Below are positions 34,143 to 43,131 of a DNA stretch of 64,000 nt, in pieces. Numbering within the stretch: position 1 is the stretch's first letter; every line of letters begins with the position of its first letter. Source of the DNA: Chloroflexota bacterium (GTDB lineage: Bacteria > Chloroflexota > Anaerolineae > Anaerolineales > UBA4823). The notes under the pieces are model-generated. The model did not search any database, was not told where the DNA came from, and saw nothing but the letters and a program-made list of their open reading frames with translations. The DNA lies in assembly GCA_029557965.1 (NCBI GenBank), contig JAKQIM010000068.1, positions 1 through 64,000 on the forward strand. The letters run 5' to 3'. The translations under genes were made by a program, and so were the position numbers.

Positions 34143-35438
34143 ATGAAGGCACGCCCTCGCTTCAACGCTCCCCTGTTACCCATCCTGGCTGGCCTGGCCC
34201 TGCTCATGCAGATCATTGACCCCTACCGGGGCTGGATGATCTTGCTCATTGGTTTGGGCGGGGCCTGGCTGTTAAGCTACTTATGGGCACGCTCGCTTTC
34301 AAAACACCTCCGCGTTCAGCGCGAGATGCGCTTTGGCTGGGCACAGGTTGGCGACCAGATGGAAGAGCGCTTCACCATCGAAAACTCTGGCTGGGCGCCG
34401 GCCATCTGGGTCGAGTTGATCGACCATTCCACCCTGCCCGATCACCAGGTCAACTGGGTCACGGGGGTGGGCAGCAATCAGAACACCCAGTGGCATACCC
34501 AGGGGCTCTGCTCGCGGCGTGGCCTGTTCACGCTCGGCCCCACCAGCCTGCGCAGCAGTGACCCTTTTGGGATCTATTCCGTTGAGCTAGAAGACCCTTC
34601 CAGCCGCACCCTGATGGTCATGCCGCCCATTGTGCCCCTGCCCGCCATCGAGGTGGCCCCCGGCGGGCGCAGCGGCGAGGGCCGCCCGCTGCCCAACGCC
34701 CCCGAGCGCACGGTCAGCTCCAGTGGCGTGCGCGAGTACGCCCCCGGCGACAGCCTACGTTGGGTTCACTGGCGCACCACTGCCCGCCGCGGCAAGCCTT
34801 TCGTGCGCATCCTCGACGGCACACCCGCCGGCGATTGGCGCATTGTGCTGGACCTGGACGCATCGGCGCAGGCGGGAGAAGGCTGGGATTCGACCATCGA
34901 GCATGGCATCATCCTGGCTGCCTCGCTGGCTGACCGGGGCTTGCGCCTGCGCCGCGATGTGGGCCTGATCGTCAACGGCAGCCAGATGGTTTGGCTGCCG
35001 CCCCAACAAGGCGAACAACAGCGTTGGGCCATCTTGCGCGCCCTGGCCCTGGCTGAAGCCGGCCCGCGCCCCCTGGGCCAACTGCTCCAGCGCATGGAGC
35101 AAGATATCCGCTCTCACACCAGCATCATCCTCATCACCCCCTCCACGCGCCCCGATTGGCTCGAAGCCCTTTTACCCCTCATGTGGCGCGGCGTCACCCC
35201 CACCGTCCTGCTCTTTGATGCGCCCACCTTCGACCCATCTGGCAGTGCCGCCGGCCCCCACGCCACGCAAGCCACCCTCACCAGCCTGGGCATTTCGAAT
35301 TACGTCATCCCACGCGCCCTGCTCGACCGCCCCGAGGCCCGCCCTGGCAAGTCTGGGGCCTGGGAGTGGCACGTCTCTCCCCTGGGGCGCGCTATATTGG
35401 TCCGGAAACCCGGCGATATGTCGTGGAGGAGCATGTGA
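34143..35438 (+). CDS. DUF58 domain protein
   Basis: 431 residues. Two N-terminal transmembrane helices (about 10-48), a beta-rich middle part and the DUF58 core RPLPNAPERTVSSSGVREYAPGDSLRWVHWRTTARRGKPFVR (shown here only as family landmark; key parts REYxPGDxxRxVHWxxTAR), then a vWA-like C-terminal region. DUF58 proteins usually sit with MoxR ATPases and transglutaminase TgpA proteins; here TgpA follows with a GTGA overlap, while no MoxR is present in the window. Role in envelope or protein-complex maturation is inferred from family context only. Confidence 0.85.
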   Translation: MKARPRFNAPLLPILAGLALLMQIIDPYRGWMILLIGLGGAWLLSYLWARSLSKHLRVQREMRFGWAQVGDQMEERFTIENSGWAPAIWVELIDHSTLPDHQVNWVTGVGSNQNTQWHTQGLCSRRGLFTLGPTSLRSSDPFGIYSVELEDPSSRTLMVMPPIVPLPAIEVAPGGRSGEGRPLPNAPERTVSSSGVREYAPGDSLRWVHWRTTARRGKPFVRILDGTPAGDWRIVLDLDASAQAGEGWDSTIEHGIILAASLADRGLRLRRDVGLIVNGSQMVWLPPQQGEQQRWAILRALALAEAGPRPLGQLLQRMEQDIRSHTSIILITPSTRPDWLEALLPLMWRGVTPTVLLFDAPTFDPSGSAAGPHATQATLTSLGISNYVIPRALLDRPEARPGKSGAWEWHVSPLGRAILVRKPGDMSWRSM

Positions 35439-37840
35439 AAGCACTCCTCGCCCACAAAGGCAACCGGCGGGCATTGGTATCCCTGACCATCTTATTCACT
35501 GCCCTGGGCAGCCTGGCCTGGGGACTGTCAGAGGCATCGGTTGGGACTGAGATCCAGTGGCTCTTGTGGGTCCTGGGCCTTGGTGCGCTGCTGGGCCTGG
35601 CTTTAGCCGGGTCACGCTGCCCTGGCCCCTGGTCTGCGCTCATCATCGCCATCATCTGCTGCCTGGGGGTACTGATCTACTTTGGGCAGCTTGGCACCCC
35701 CCTGGTGGGCCTGGGGCGCGGCCTGCTCAGGCTCATCGGCAGCCTGTGGACCTGGCTGCTATCCTGGCTCCAGTCCCTGCGCAGCGCGCAAGAGATCATC
35801 CCCCCCGATGCCACCCCCCTGGCGCTGTCATGGGTTGATATCATCTCTCGCCTGGGGGCCTTGCTCAGCCGCTTGTGGGCTTGGCTTTACGGCCTTTTCA
35901 CCCGGCGGGCCAACTATGACCCCCTGGCGGCTGAGTTTACCTGGGCGTTATGCTTGCTCTTGCTCGCCGCCTGGGCCGCCTGGCACGCCTTTCGCCGCCG
36001 CGACCCGCTGCTGGGCCTGGCACCTGCCGGCGCCCTGCTGGCTGTGGTCTTGAACTTTACCCGCTCAAGCCCCGCCCCCCTGGCCCTCCTGGTTGGGGCG
36101 CTGCTGCTCTTAATGGCCGTGTTGAGCTATGACCGGCACGAACACCGCTGGATTGTACAGCATACCGACTATGCTGAAGACATTGAGATGGAAAGCGTTC
36201 TCATTGCCACCGGGCTTGCCCTGGGCTTGATGATGCTGGCGCTAGCTGCCCCATCCATATCCTGGCAGGCCCTGGTCAAGTTTGGGCGCGAAATCTTCCA
36301 GCCCTCCAGCCAAAGCGTCGAGGTGGCCGAATCTTTTGGCTTACAGCCGTCCTACGAGGGCATTGCTGGGGCGGGCGGGCTGCCGCGCCAGCACATGCTG
36401 GGCAGCGCACCCGACCTGCTGCGCGCCGAAGTCATGACCATCAGCACCGGCGAGCTGCCCCCCGTTCAAGTGATCCAGATGCTCCCCCACCCACCAGCGC
36501 GTCACTACTGGCGCGCCATCACTTACGATGTCTACACCGGCCTGGGCTGGGAAACATCCCGCACCGTGCCCAACCTTTATGACGCCGGCGAACCGGCCCT
36601 GCAAGACCTTCCGGCTGATATTGCCTCCCAGCAGTTCATTCACCAAGATGTCACCCTGTATCGCGAGGCCGGCAGTCAATTGTTCTATACCGGGCTTTTG
36701 GTCACGGCCAACCAGCCTTACCGTGTCAACTGGCGCATCCCCGCAGCCGAAGGGGCTGATGCCTTTGGGGCCGTGCTCAGCGCCCGTCCCGACCAGGCCC
36801 TGCGCTACCAGGTCAGTTCGCTGCGCACCGCCGCCAGTGTTGAAGCCCTGCGCGCTGCCTCAGGGCCCTTGCCCCAATGGATATCCGAACGCTACCTCCA
36901 ACTGCCCGCCGATCTGCCTGAACGCGTCCGCCGCCTGGCTGCCGAGCTGACCGCCCCTGGCCCCAACGGCCCGCTTTCGGCCTATGACCAGGCCTCGGCC
37001 ATCGAAGCCTATCTGCGCACCTTCCCCTACAGCCTCGACGTGCCCGAGCCGCCCAACGATCGCGATGTAGCCGATTACTTCTTATTCGACTTAAAACAGG
37101 GCTACTGTGATTATTTCGCTACTGCCATGGTGGTGCTGGCGCGCGCCTCTGGCTTGCCGGCACGCCTGGTCATCGGCTATGCCAGCGGCAGCTATGACCC
37201 CTACAAAGCCCTCTACATCATCACCGAGGCCGACAGCCACTCGTGGGTCGAGATCTATTTCCCCGGCATCGGCTGGGTTGAGTTCGAGCCTACCTCCAGC
37301 CTGGCGGCCATCGAGCGCCCCACCCGGCCAGAGCAGACCGTCAGCCTGCCTGAAGCCACGGCTTCGGGAAGCTGGATGGATTGGCTGCCCCGCCAGGATT
37401 GGGACGTGACCGGCTGGGCGGCTGCCGGGGCCATCTTGTGCTTTGTGGTCTACAACCTCGGCGTCGAAATCGACCGCTGGTGGCTCTTGCACCAGGCACC
37501 CGCCGCCAGCATTGCCCGCCTCTATCGCCGCCTCATCCGCCGCACCCAGCATCTGACCCGCTCCCTGCCGCCTGGGGTCACTCCCTTCGAGTATGCCGCC
37601 TGCCTGCAAGAACGCCTGTCGGGCCTGGATCAAGCGCAGGCGCGCCGCCTGTTCGCCCCGGCCCAATCAGAAATTGACGGCCTGACCCTGCTATACACCC
37701 GGGCTGCTTACAGCGCCCACCGGCCCACCCCCGCTGACCGCCGCCAGGCCGTCCACCTGTGGTGGCGCCTGCGCCGCCGCCTGCTGGTGGCCAATGGATT
37801 GAACAAACTGCGGAAAATCATCAAACTAAAAACCTCATGA
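35435..37840 (+). CDS. Transglutaminase-like membrane protein (TgpA type)
   Basis: 801 residues. A block of N-terminal transmembrane helices (about 10-260), a large extracytoplasmic transglutaminase-like domain, one further helix (about 660) and a cytoplasmic DUF4129-like tail. Catalytic Cys558 (GYCDYFATAM) and His602 (ADSHSWVEIYF) are in place. The third member is Glu618 (EFEPTSS), where Asp (FDPT) is usual. GTG 35435 is chosen because GGAGG is five bases upstream and the codon overlaps the DUF58 stop. Activity may be peptidase-like or cross-linking. Confidence 0.85.
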   Translation: MKALLAHKGNRRALVSLTILFTALGSLAWGLSEASVGTEIQWLLWVLGLGALLGLALAGSRCPGPWSALIIAIICCLGVLIYFGQLGTPLVGLGRGLLRLIGSLWTWLLSWLQSLRSAQEIIPPDATPLALSWVDIISRLGALLSRLWAWLYGLFTRRANYDPLAAEFTWALCLLLLAAWAAWHAFRRRDPLLGLAPAGALLAVVLNFTRSSPAPLALLVGALLLLMAVLSYDRHEHRWIVQHTDYAEDIEMESVLIATGLALGLMMLALAAPSISWQALVKFGREIFQPSSQSVEVAESFGLQPSYEGIAGAGGLPRQHMLGSAPDLLRAEVMTISTGELPPVQVIQMLPHPPARHYWRAITYDVYTGLGWETSRTVPNLYDAGEPALQDLPADIASQQFIHQDVTLYREAGSQLFYTGLLVTANQPYRVNWRIPAAEGADAFGAVLSARPDQALRYQVSSLRTAASVEALRAASGPLPQWISERYLQLPADLPERVRRLAAELTAPGPNGPLSAYDQASAIEAYLRTFPYSLDVPEPPNDRDVADYFLFDLKQGYCDYFATAMVVLARASGLPARLVIGYASGSYDPYKALYIITEADSHSWVEIYFPGIGWVEFEPTSSLAAIERPTRPEQTVSLPEATASGSWMDWLPRQDWDVTGWAAAGAILCFVVYNLGVEIDRWWLLHQAPAASIARLYRRLIRRTQHLTRSLPPGVTPFEYAACLQERLSGLDQAQARRLFAPAQSEIDGLTLLYTRAAYSAHRPTPADRRQAVHLWWRLRRRLLVANGLNKLRKIIKLKTS

Positions 37841-38865
37841 CAGCTCTTCTAGAGATCATCAGCGATCAAATCGCCCCCACACTCGGCCTGAAGTCTGGTC
37901 GCATCAGCGTCACGCTCCGCAGCCCCCTTGAAAACCAAAGCAACCGCCTGTACGATGTCTGGGCAGGTGACCGCCACTGGATTGCCAAAGAATACATCAA
38001 GCCCGAAGAGCTTGAATCGGCCCCGCGGCGCGAACACAAGACTCTCTGCCTATTAGCCCCCCTGGATATTGCCCCACAACCCGTCTTTTACGAGCCTGCC
38101 GTCGGCCCAATCGTCATTTACGAATACATGGAAGGCCAGATGTGGGACCGGCGGCATGCCAGCCCTGCCGACTTGCAGAAATTGGCAGAAGTATGGCTCA
38201 AGCTCAACGCGGCACCTGCAGATTGGGCATCGCGCGGCCACGAGCGCTCACTGCACATCATCGAGCAAGAACTCCAACAGGGCATCCAAAACTACCTGGA
38301 TTGGGCCAAGCAAATGTTTGAACCTGCCACAACGGCTGCCGAAATGTGCCTGGAAATATTGGCCAGCCGCCATGCCGTCATTCAAGAGCTGTCGGCCTAC
38401 CCTTCTGTGCCTTGTTTTGGCCGGGGCGATCCCCGTTTTGCCAACGTGATCCAGCGTCCCAATGGACAGTTGGGCCTGGTAGATTGGGAAGACAGCGGTC
38501 TTCGTGACCCTGCCAAAGAGGCAGCAGATATCGTATCCCATCCCAACCAAGAAGACCTGCTCAGTTGGGACGAATGGCAAGTATTCATCGCACCCTACCT
38601 GGCCGCCCATAGCAAAATAGACCCCCGCGTAGGCGTCAGGTTGCAGCGTTACTTGGCAATCTTTCCCATCTTCTGGCTTATGATCATCATCCGGCGAGGC
38701 ATCCAACTGGCCTCGGCAAACCGGTTAGCCGGTTGGATGAGCAACGGCATTCCCGCCAACCTGCGCTTACAACGTTACCTGGCGCGCGCCCTGGCCTGGC
38801 CCAAGATGGATTACAAAGATACCTTGGAGACGCTCAGGGAGATCGAATTCTTCCCTGAGTGTTGA
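37837..38865 (+). CDS. Aminoglycoside phosphotransferase-like small-molecule kinase
   Basis: 342 residues with a kinase-like fold. Catalytic loop GRGDPRFANV gives Asp198 and Asn203 (D-x4-N); the usual His before Asp is replaced by Gly-Arg. The metal Asp216 lies in LVDWED. The N-lobe Lys is probably in HWIAKEYIKPEEL. APH/choline-kinase family members phosphorylate antibiotics, choline, sugars or amino acids; the substrate here is unknown. Its ATG overlaps the TgpA stop (ATGA), so it is the third gene of this operon. Confidence 0.8.
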   Translation: MTALLEIISDQIAPTLGLKSGRISVTLRSPLENQSNRLYDVWAGDRHWIAKEYIKPEELESAPRREHKTLCLLAPLDIAPQPVFYEPAVGPIVIYEYMEGQMWDRRHASPADLQKLAEVWLKLNAAPADWASRGHERSLHIIEQELQQGIQNYLDWAKQMFEPATTAAEMCLEILASRHAVIQELSAYPSVPCFGRGDPRFANVIQRPNGQLGLVDWEDSGLRDPAKEAADIVSHPNQEDLLSWDEWQVFIAPYLAAHSKIDPRVGVRLQRYLAIFPIFWLMIIIRRGIQLASANRLAGWMSNGIPANLRLQRYLARALAWPKMDYKDTLETLREIEFFPEC

Positions 38866-38888
38866 GAATTGGCTGAATCACCCTCCAA

Positions 38889-38934
38889 AAGCGAGAAGGA
38901 GCCGCCTGATTATCCAGACAGCTCCTTCTTGCTT
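38889..38934. terminator. Terminator-like hairpin between convergent genes
   Basis: 14-bp stem with one G-T pair (38889-38902 with 38921-38934) and an 18-base loop. It lies between the kinase stop (38865) and the pstB stop (38945). The loop is long and the T run is interrupted, so it is weaker than the other terminators here. Confidence 0.6.
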
Positions 38935-38944
38935 TCAGAAAGAT

Positions 38945-39700
38945 TTAGAAAAGACCTTGTAAATATGCCCGTGTCCGTTCTTGGCGCGGGTTCTCGAATA
39001 CCTCGTGAGCCGGTCCGCACTCTACCACCTCCCCCAGGTACATAAAGATCACGTAATCCGCCAGGCGCTTGGCCTGCCGCAAGATGTGCGTCACCAGCAC
39101 CACCGTGTAATCTTGTTTCAGCTCCAACAGGCGTTTCTCAATGTGCTGGGCCGAGAGGGGGTCAAGGGCAGAGGTTGGTTCATCGCCCAGGATGATCTCT
39201 GGCTCCACCGCCAAGCCGCGTGCCAGGCACAAGCGCTGCTGCTGCCCAACCGAAAGGCGCACCGCCGGCCCGTGCAGACGGTCTTTCACCTCATCCCACA
39301 AGCCCGCCAGTTCCAGGTAATGCTGTACGGCGCGGTCCAGGTCTTTCCCCTTTCTCATATTATGGATGCGCATACCGTAGGCTACGTTATCATAAATCGA
39401 CATTGGCAAAGGGAAGGGCCGCTGAGGCAGTAACCCGGCTTTCTTGCGCACCGCAGTCACATCGATATCCGGCGCGTAGATGTTCACCCCGTCCAACAGC
39501 ACCTCTCCCGAAATCGACACGCCGTCTGTCAGGTCGAGCAGACGGTCCAGGCTCTTCAACAAAGTCGTCTTACCACATCCCGAAGGCCCGATGATGACCG
39601 TGATCTGGTGCTTTGGGATGGTTACATTGATCCCCTTCAGGGCCTGGTGCTCACTTGTGTAATTGACATTCAGGTTATTGACGCGAATATGGGCTTCCAT
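38945..39700 (-). CDS. pstB: Phosphate ABC transporter ATPase (PstB-like)
   Basis: 251 residues, the usual PstB length. Walker A GPSGCGKTT, Q-loop LLPQRPFPLPMSIYDNVAYG (typical of PstB), signature LSVGQQQRLCLARGLA, Walker B IILGDEPTSALDP and His in VTHILRQA. The signature usually reads LSGGQQQR; the first Gly is Val here, which may lower ATPase activity. Last gene of the pst operon; no phoU follows. Confidence 0.88.
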   Translation of the reverse strand: MEAHIRVNNLNVNYTSEHQALKGINVTIPKHQITVIIGPSGCGKTTLLKSLDRLLDLTDGVSISGEVLLDGVNIYAPDIDVTAVRKKAGLLPQRPFPLPMSIYDNVAYGMRIHNMRKGKDLDRAVQHYLELAGLWDEVKDRLHGPAVRLSVGQQQRLCLARGLAVEPEIILGDEPTSALDPLSAQHIEKRLLELKQDYTVVLVTHILRQAKRLADYVIFMYLGEVVECGPAHEVFENPRQERTRAYLQGLF

Positions 39701-39715
39701 GCGATTAACAAACTC

Positions 39716-40576
39716 CTATTTGATCACATTCTGCGACAGGCGCCCGGCAATCCAGCGCGAGCCCAGGCTCACGAACATGATGATCAGGGTCAAGATCAGT
39801 GCCGCAGCATAGGCGCGCTGCTGCACCTCCGGATAGGGTGTTCCCAGTTGGAAAAAGACCGCCAACGGCAGCGAGGCCACCGGACGCAGGAGCGAGGTTG
39901 GCACGCGATCGGTATACCCTGCCGTGAACAGCACCGAGGCGGCGTCACCAATCCCGCGCCCAAAAGCCAATAACATCGCAGTCACAATTCCAGGCAGCAT
40001 CTGGCGGAATACCACCTTCATGGCGGTTTCAAGGCGTGTTGAGCCCAAGGCATAAGACACTTCTTTTAACTCAAATGGGATCAGGCGGATCACTTCATCC
40101 ATCGCCCGGGTCATGATCGGCAGTTCAACCAGCGCCAGGGTGATGATGCCCCCCAAGAGCGAGGCGCGCATCCCCAATGCCAGCATCAGGGTAAAGCCAA
40201 ATGCGCCGTACACGATGGAGGGGATGCCCCACAACACATCCATCGATAAGCGCACCATATTGGCCCAACGTGTGCCGCGGGCGTATACTTCCAGATACAA
40301 AGCGATCGGCAGGCTGAGCAGCAGCGCCAGGAGTGTACCCCCGGCCGCCAGGTAAAGCGAGCCCAGGATGGCGTTCAAGATTCCCCCCTCCTTGCCCACA
40401 TAATATCCAGCCGTTGGCACCTGGGTCAGCATCTGCCAATTCAACGCCGGCAAACCCTTCACCAACACCGTGACCAAGATAAAGAACAGGGCCGCGGCCA
40501 TGATCAAGAAGGCCCCCCCAGCCAGCCCTTTGAAGATTGCTTCTTCCAATGTTTGGCGGTTGAGACGTTTTTTCAT
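39716..40576 (-). CDS. pstA: Phosphate ABC transporter permease (PstA-like)
   Basis: 286 residues, six predicted helices. The permease loop EVSYALGSTRLETAMKVVFRQMLPGIVTAML carries the EAA-G motif (key part ALGSTRLETAMKVVFRQ). It pairs with PstC to form the channel. Its ATG overlaps the pstC stop by four bases. Confidence 0.9.
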   Translation of the reverse strand: MKKRLNRQTLEEAIFKGLAGGAFLIMAAALFFILVTVLVKGLPALNWQMLTQVPTAGYYVGKEGGILNAILGSLYLAAGGTLLALLLSLPIALYLEVYARGTRWANMVRLSMDVLWGIPSIVYGAFGFTLMLALGMRASLLGGIITLALVELPIMTRAMDEVIRLIPFELKEVSYALGSTRLETAMKVVFRQMLPGIVTAMLLAFGRGIGDAASVLFTAGYTDRVPTSLLRPVASLPLAVFFQLGTPYPEVQQRAYAAALILTLIIMFVSLGSRWIAGRLSQNVIK

Positions 40577-41535
40577 TGCCCACTCCTGCGTAGGATCTGG
40601 CGCAAGATCAACGCCGAGATCACATTGAAGATCACCACCACCAGCATCAACACCAGCGCCGCTCCCATCAAGGCCGCATCGTACAGCGGGATAGACATCA
40701 TTTCGCCGTAATTATTGGCAATCAGGGCCGGCAGCGGATAGGCCGGGTCAAAGATCGACCGGGGCAGCTTATTGGCCACATTCCCCACCACCATCAACAC
40801 CGCCATCGTCTCGCCCATGGCTCGCGAAAGCCCCAAGACCACCGCCGCCACGATCCCCGGCATGGCCTGAGGCATCACAACATACCTGATCGTCTGCCAT
40901 TGGGTGGCCCCCACAGCCAGCGAAGCCTCTCGCATGCCAAACGGGACGGTGCGCATCACCTCGTAAGCCACCGAGATGATCACAGGCGCGACCATCACCG
41001 CCAGAACAATGCCGCCTGATAAAATGCTGAACCCGGTTGGGTTGTCGGATGAAAATAGAGAGATCGAGCCCAGCCATTTTCCTAGCAATGGCGCAATGAA
41101 CTTCTGCACCGCCGGCACCACAGCCAGCATCCCCCACACACCGTAGACCACAGAAGGAATTCCCGCCAGCAGATCCAGCACAGGCTTCATCAATGCCACG
41201 GTGGACGGTCGAGAGTATTCCGATAAATAGATCGCGCTGAGCAAACACAGCGGCACCGCCAGGATCAACGCCACCGCCGTGACCCACAAGGTGCCCATGA
41301 TGAAGGGGAAAAAACCAAATTCGCCCTGGAAAGGCAGCCAGACCTGGCCCAGCAACAACTCTGAGATCGATTTGGCTTCTAAAATTGGTCTGGTGCGCAG
41401 CAGCAAAGCCACAAAGATGATCAAGACCAAAGCCACCGGCATCACGGTCGCAAAGAAGAACAAACGACCTCCCCAGCGCTCTTTGTGACACCGCATGGTA
41501 TAACAAACATCTTTCTGGGTGGTTTTCTGTTTCAT
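40573..41535 (-). CDS. pstC: Phosphate ABC transporter permease (PstC-like)
   Basis: About 320 residues with six helices and the PstC loop REASLAVGATQWQTIRYVVM; SISELLLGQVWLPFQGEFGFFPFIMGT is typical PstC periplasmic sequence (key part WLPFQGEFGFFPFIMGT). The start is unsure: ATGs at 41541, 41535 and 41496 and a GTG at 41592 are all in frame, and none has a clear ribosome binding site. I prefer 41535 (MKQKTTQKD). Confidence 0.85.
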   Translation of the reverse strand: MKQKTTQKDVCYTMRCHKERWGGRLFFFATVMPVALVLIIFVALLLRTRPILEAKSISELLLGQVWLPFQGEFGFFPFIMGTLWVTAVALILAVPLCLLSAIYLSEYSRPSTVALMKPVLDLLAGIPSVVYGVWGMLAVVPAVQKFIAPLLGKWLGSISLFSSDNPTGFSILSGGIVLAVMVAPVIISVAYEVMRTVPFGMREASLAVGATQWQTIRYVVMPQAMPGIVAAVVLGLSRAMGETMAVLMVVGNVANKLPRSIFDPAYPLPALIANNYGEMMSIPLYDAALMGAALVLMLVVVIFNVISALILRQILRRSGQ

Positions 41536-41627
41536 CAGCATCGCCCAAGATAAGAAAGGGGAGTATGCAACGGCCAGAACCTCGCTGCACACTCCCCACT
41601 CATCGATCTGGTAGGATAAGGAATACC

Positions 41628-42590
41628 TTAGCGCAGTTTGTTTTGGCTTGCCTGGATCTGTTCTGCCGTCAGTGGAATATAACCGACTTCGTTAATGTAC
41701 TGCTGCCCATCCGCCAGGATCCACTCTAAGAAAGACAAGACCAGGCCAGATGGCTTCCCGAGGGTCACCAGGTTCAGTGCACGCGCGGGAGGCGAAGGGT
41801 ATAAACCTGTCGCCACAGCATCAATGGCTTCATCCTTGGTCTCCAGCAGCTCACTTGCATCTGCCATGCCATCGCCATTGGCATCCACGGGCACCACGCC
41901 CGCTCCAGCTACGGGCAGGCCGGTGCTGGGGTCAAAAGCATAATTCAAATTATTATACCCGATCCCCAACGGGTCTTTGACCACTGCGTCCAACAAGCCC
42001 GGGTCAGCAGAAACGCCAATGCCGAGCAAGTTCTCCTGCTTGTTGTTGTCCAAGAATTTCGCCCATACCTCGGCGGCTCCGCAAGAGTCAGAGCGCGTGT
42101 AGACATGAATGGCATCCGTGATCTCTGGGCGGCCCACTACCTGCCCCCAGGTGGTGATCTCGCCGCTGATGAAGATGCCCACAAAGATTTCTTTGCTGAT
42201 TCCCCTGGCCATCAGGTCAGCATAAACCGGGTTCTGAGAGCTGATGGTGGGGAAGACCGCGTCTTTGACCACCTCTACCCAAAAAGCGCCGTTCGCTTCT
42301 TCCTCAGGCGAAATATCGCGCGAGACCATCCCGATCTCCACCGCCCCAGACAAAGCATCCGTCATGCCCTTGCCTGCCCCACCAGCCGAGATGTCGAATT
42401 GAACGCCGGGATGCAGGTTGGAATATTCCTCCCCCCAGCGCACCATCAGGGGATAGAGCGCGAAAGCACCGGATATCGTAATGATGCCTTCATCTTCTGA
42501 CTGGACCCCCTGCCCACCACAGCCAGCCAACAGCGGGACAAGCAGAAGCATCACTGCCAGGATGTTAAAAAGATGCTTGGGTTTGTTCAT
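41628..42590 (-). CDS. pstS: Phosphate-binding lipoprotein (PstS-like)
   Basis: 320 residues. Signal peptide with lipobox LLAGC (Cys about 24). The PBP-like domain begins ISGAFALYPLMVRWGEEY and has GGAGKGMTDALSG and GMVSRDISPEE, the anion-contact regions of PstS-type proteins; TRSDSCGAAEVW is also typical. Its ATG shares a base with the upstream regulator stop. A different oxyanion cannot be ruled out, since the gene is led by an Rrf2 rather than a Pho regulator. Confidence 0.82.
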   Translation of the reverse strand: MNKPKHLFNILAVMLLLVPLLAGCGGQGVQSEDEGIITISGAFALYPLMVRWGEEYSNLHPGVQFDISAGGAGKGMTDALSGAVEIGMVSRDISPEEEANGAFWVEVVKDAVFPTISSQNPVYADLMARGISKEIFVGIFISGEITTWGQVVGRPEITDAIHVYTRSDSCGAAEVWAKFLDNNKQENLLGIGVSADPGLLDAVVKDPLGIGYNNLNYAFDPSTGLPVAGAGVVPVDANGDGMADASELLETKDEAIDAVATGLYPSPPARALNLVTLGKPSGLVLSFLEWILADGQQYINEVGYIPLTAEQIQASQNKLR

Positions 42591-43051
42591 CAGTCACTCC
42601 TTTGCTCTTCGTATGCCAGGTCCTGGCGCACCGTTTCAACCCGTCGGGCCACGTCTGCCAGGCTTGTATGATCCAAGATGCCTGAAATGGCATTGCGCAC
42701 ATCCAACATAACCATCCGCAAACCGCAAGTTTCCTCATCTGGGCAGGCACATTTCTCATATGCCATCTGGCTCACACAGCGGATGGGCGCTAAAGGGCCA
42801 TCCAGAATGCGGATGATCTGCCCCAGGCTGACCTGGTCTGCCGGCTTTGTCAGGTAATAGCCGCCGCTGCTGCCCAGGCGGCTGTTGACCAGCCCGGCAT
42901 TTTTCAAGGTGAGCAAGATCTGCTCGAGGAACTTGACCGGTATTTGCTCGCGAGCCGCAATTTCTTTGATCTGCAGTAGCGGCTCCCCCTCACCTGAAGC
43001 CAGGGCAATCAAAGCACGAATGCCATATTCACTGCGTTTCGAAAGCTTCAT
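42590..43051 (-). CDS. Rrf2 family transcriptional regulator with a cysteine cluster
   Basis: 153 residues. Winged helix-turn-helix (about 1-80; MKLSKRSEYGIRALIALA, EIAAREQIPVKFLEQIL, LVNSRLGSSGGYYLTKP) as in IscR and CymR. The cysteines Cys92, Cys101, Cys103 and Cys109 could hold an iron-sulfur cluster, although the spacing differs from IscR. First gene of the operon that ends in pstB, joined to pstS by a TGATG overlap, so it probably controls this transporter and itself. It is a striking partner for phosphate uptake. Confidence 0.85.
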   Translation of the reverse strand: MKLSKRSEYGIRALIALASGEGEPLLQIKEIAAREQIPVKFLEQILLTLKNAGLVNSRLGSSGGYYLTKPADQVSLGQIIRILDGPLAPIRCVSQMAYEKCACPDEETCGLRMVMLDVRNAISGILDHTSLADVARRVETVRQDLAYEEQRSD

Positions 43052-43069
43052 GACTATTCTCTACTAATT

Positions 43070-43093
43070 CTATAGACATTACAATATCGATAG
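43070..43093. promoter_or_regulatory. Candidate operator of the Rrf2-pst operon
   Basis: 24-bp imperfect dyad with ends CTAT and ATAG; 9 of 12 base pairs match. It lies 19-42 bases upstream of the Rrf2 start, in the only gap before the operon, over the likely promoter. The size suits an Rrf2 dimer. Confidence 0.5.
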
Positions 43094-43131
43094 GATATCA
43101 AACTATTGGCCGCCTGTCAAGCGCAGCGCAC

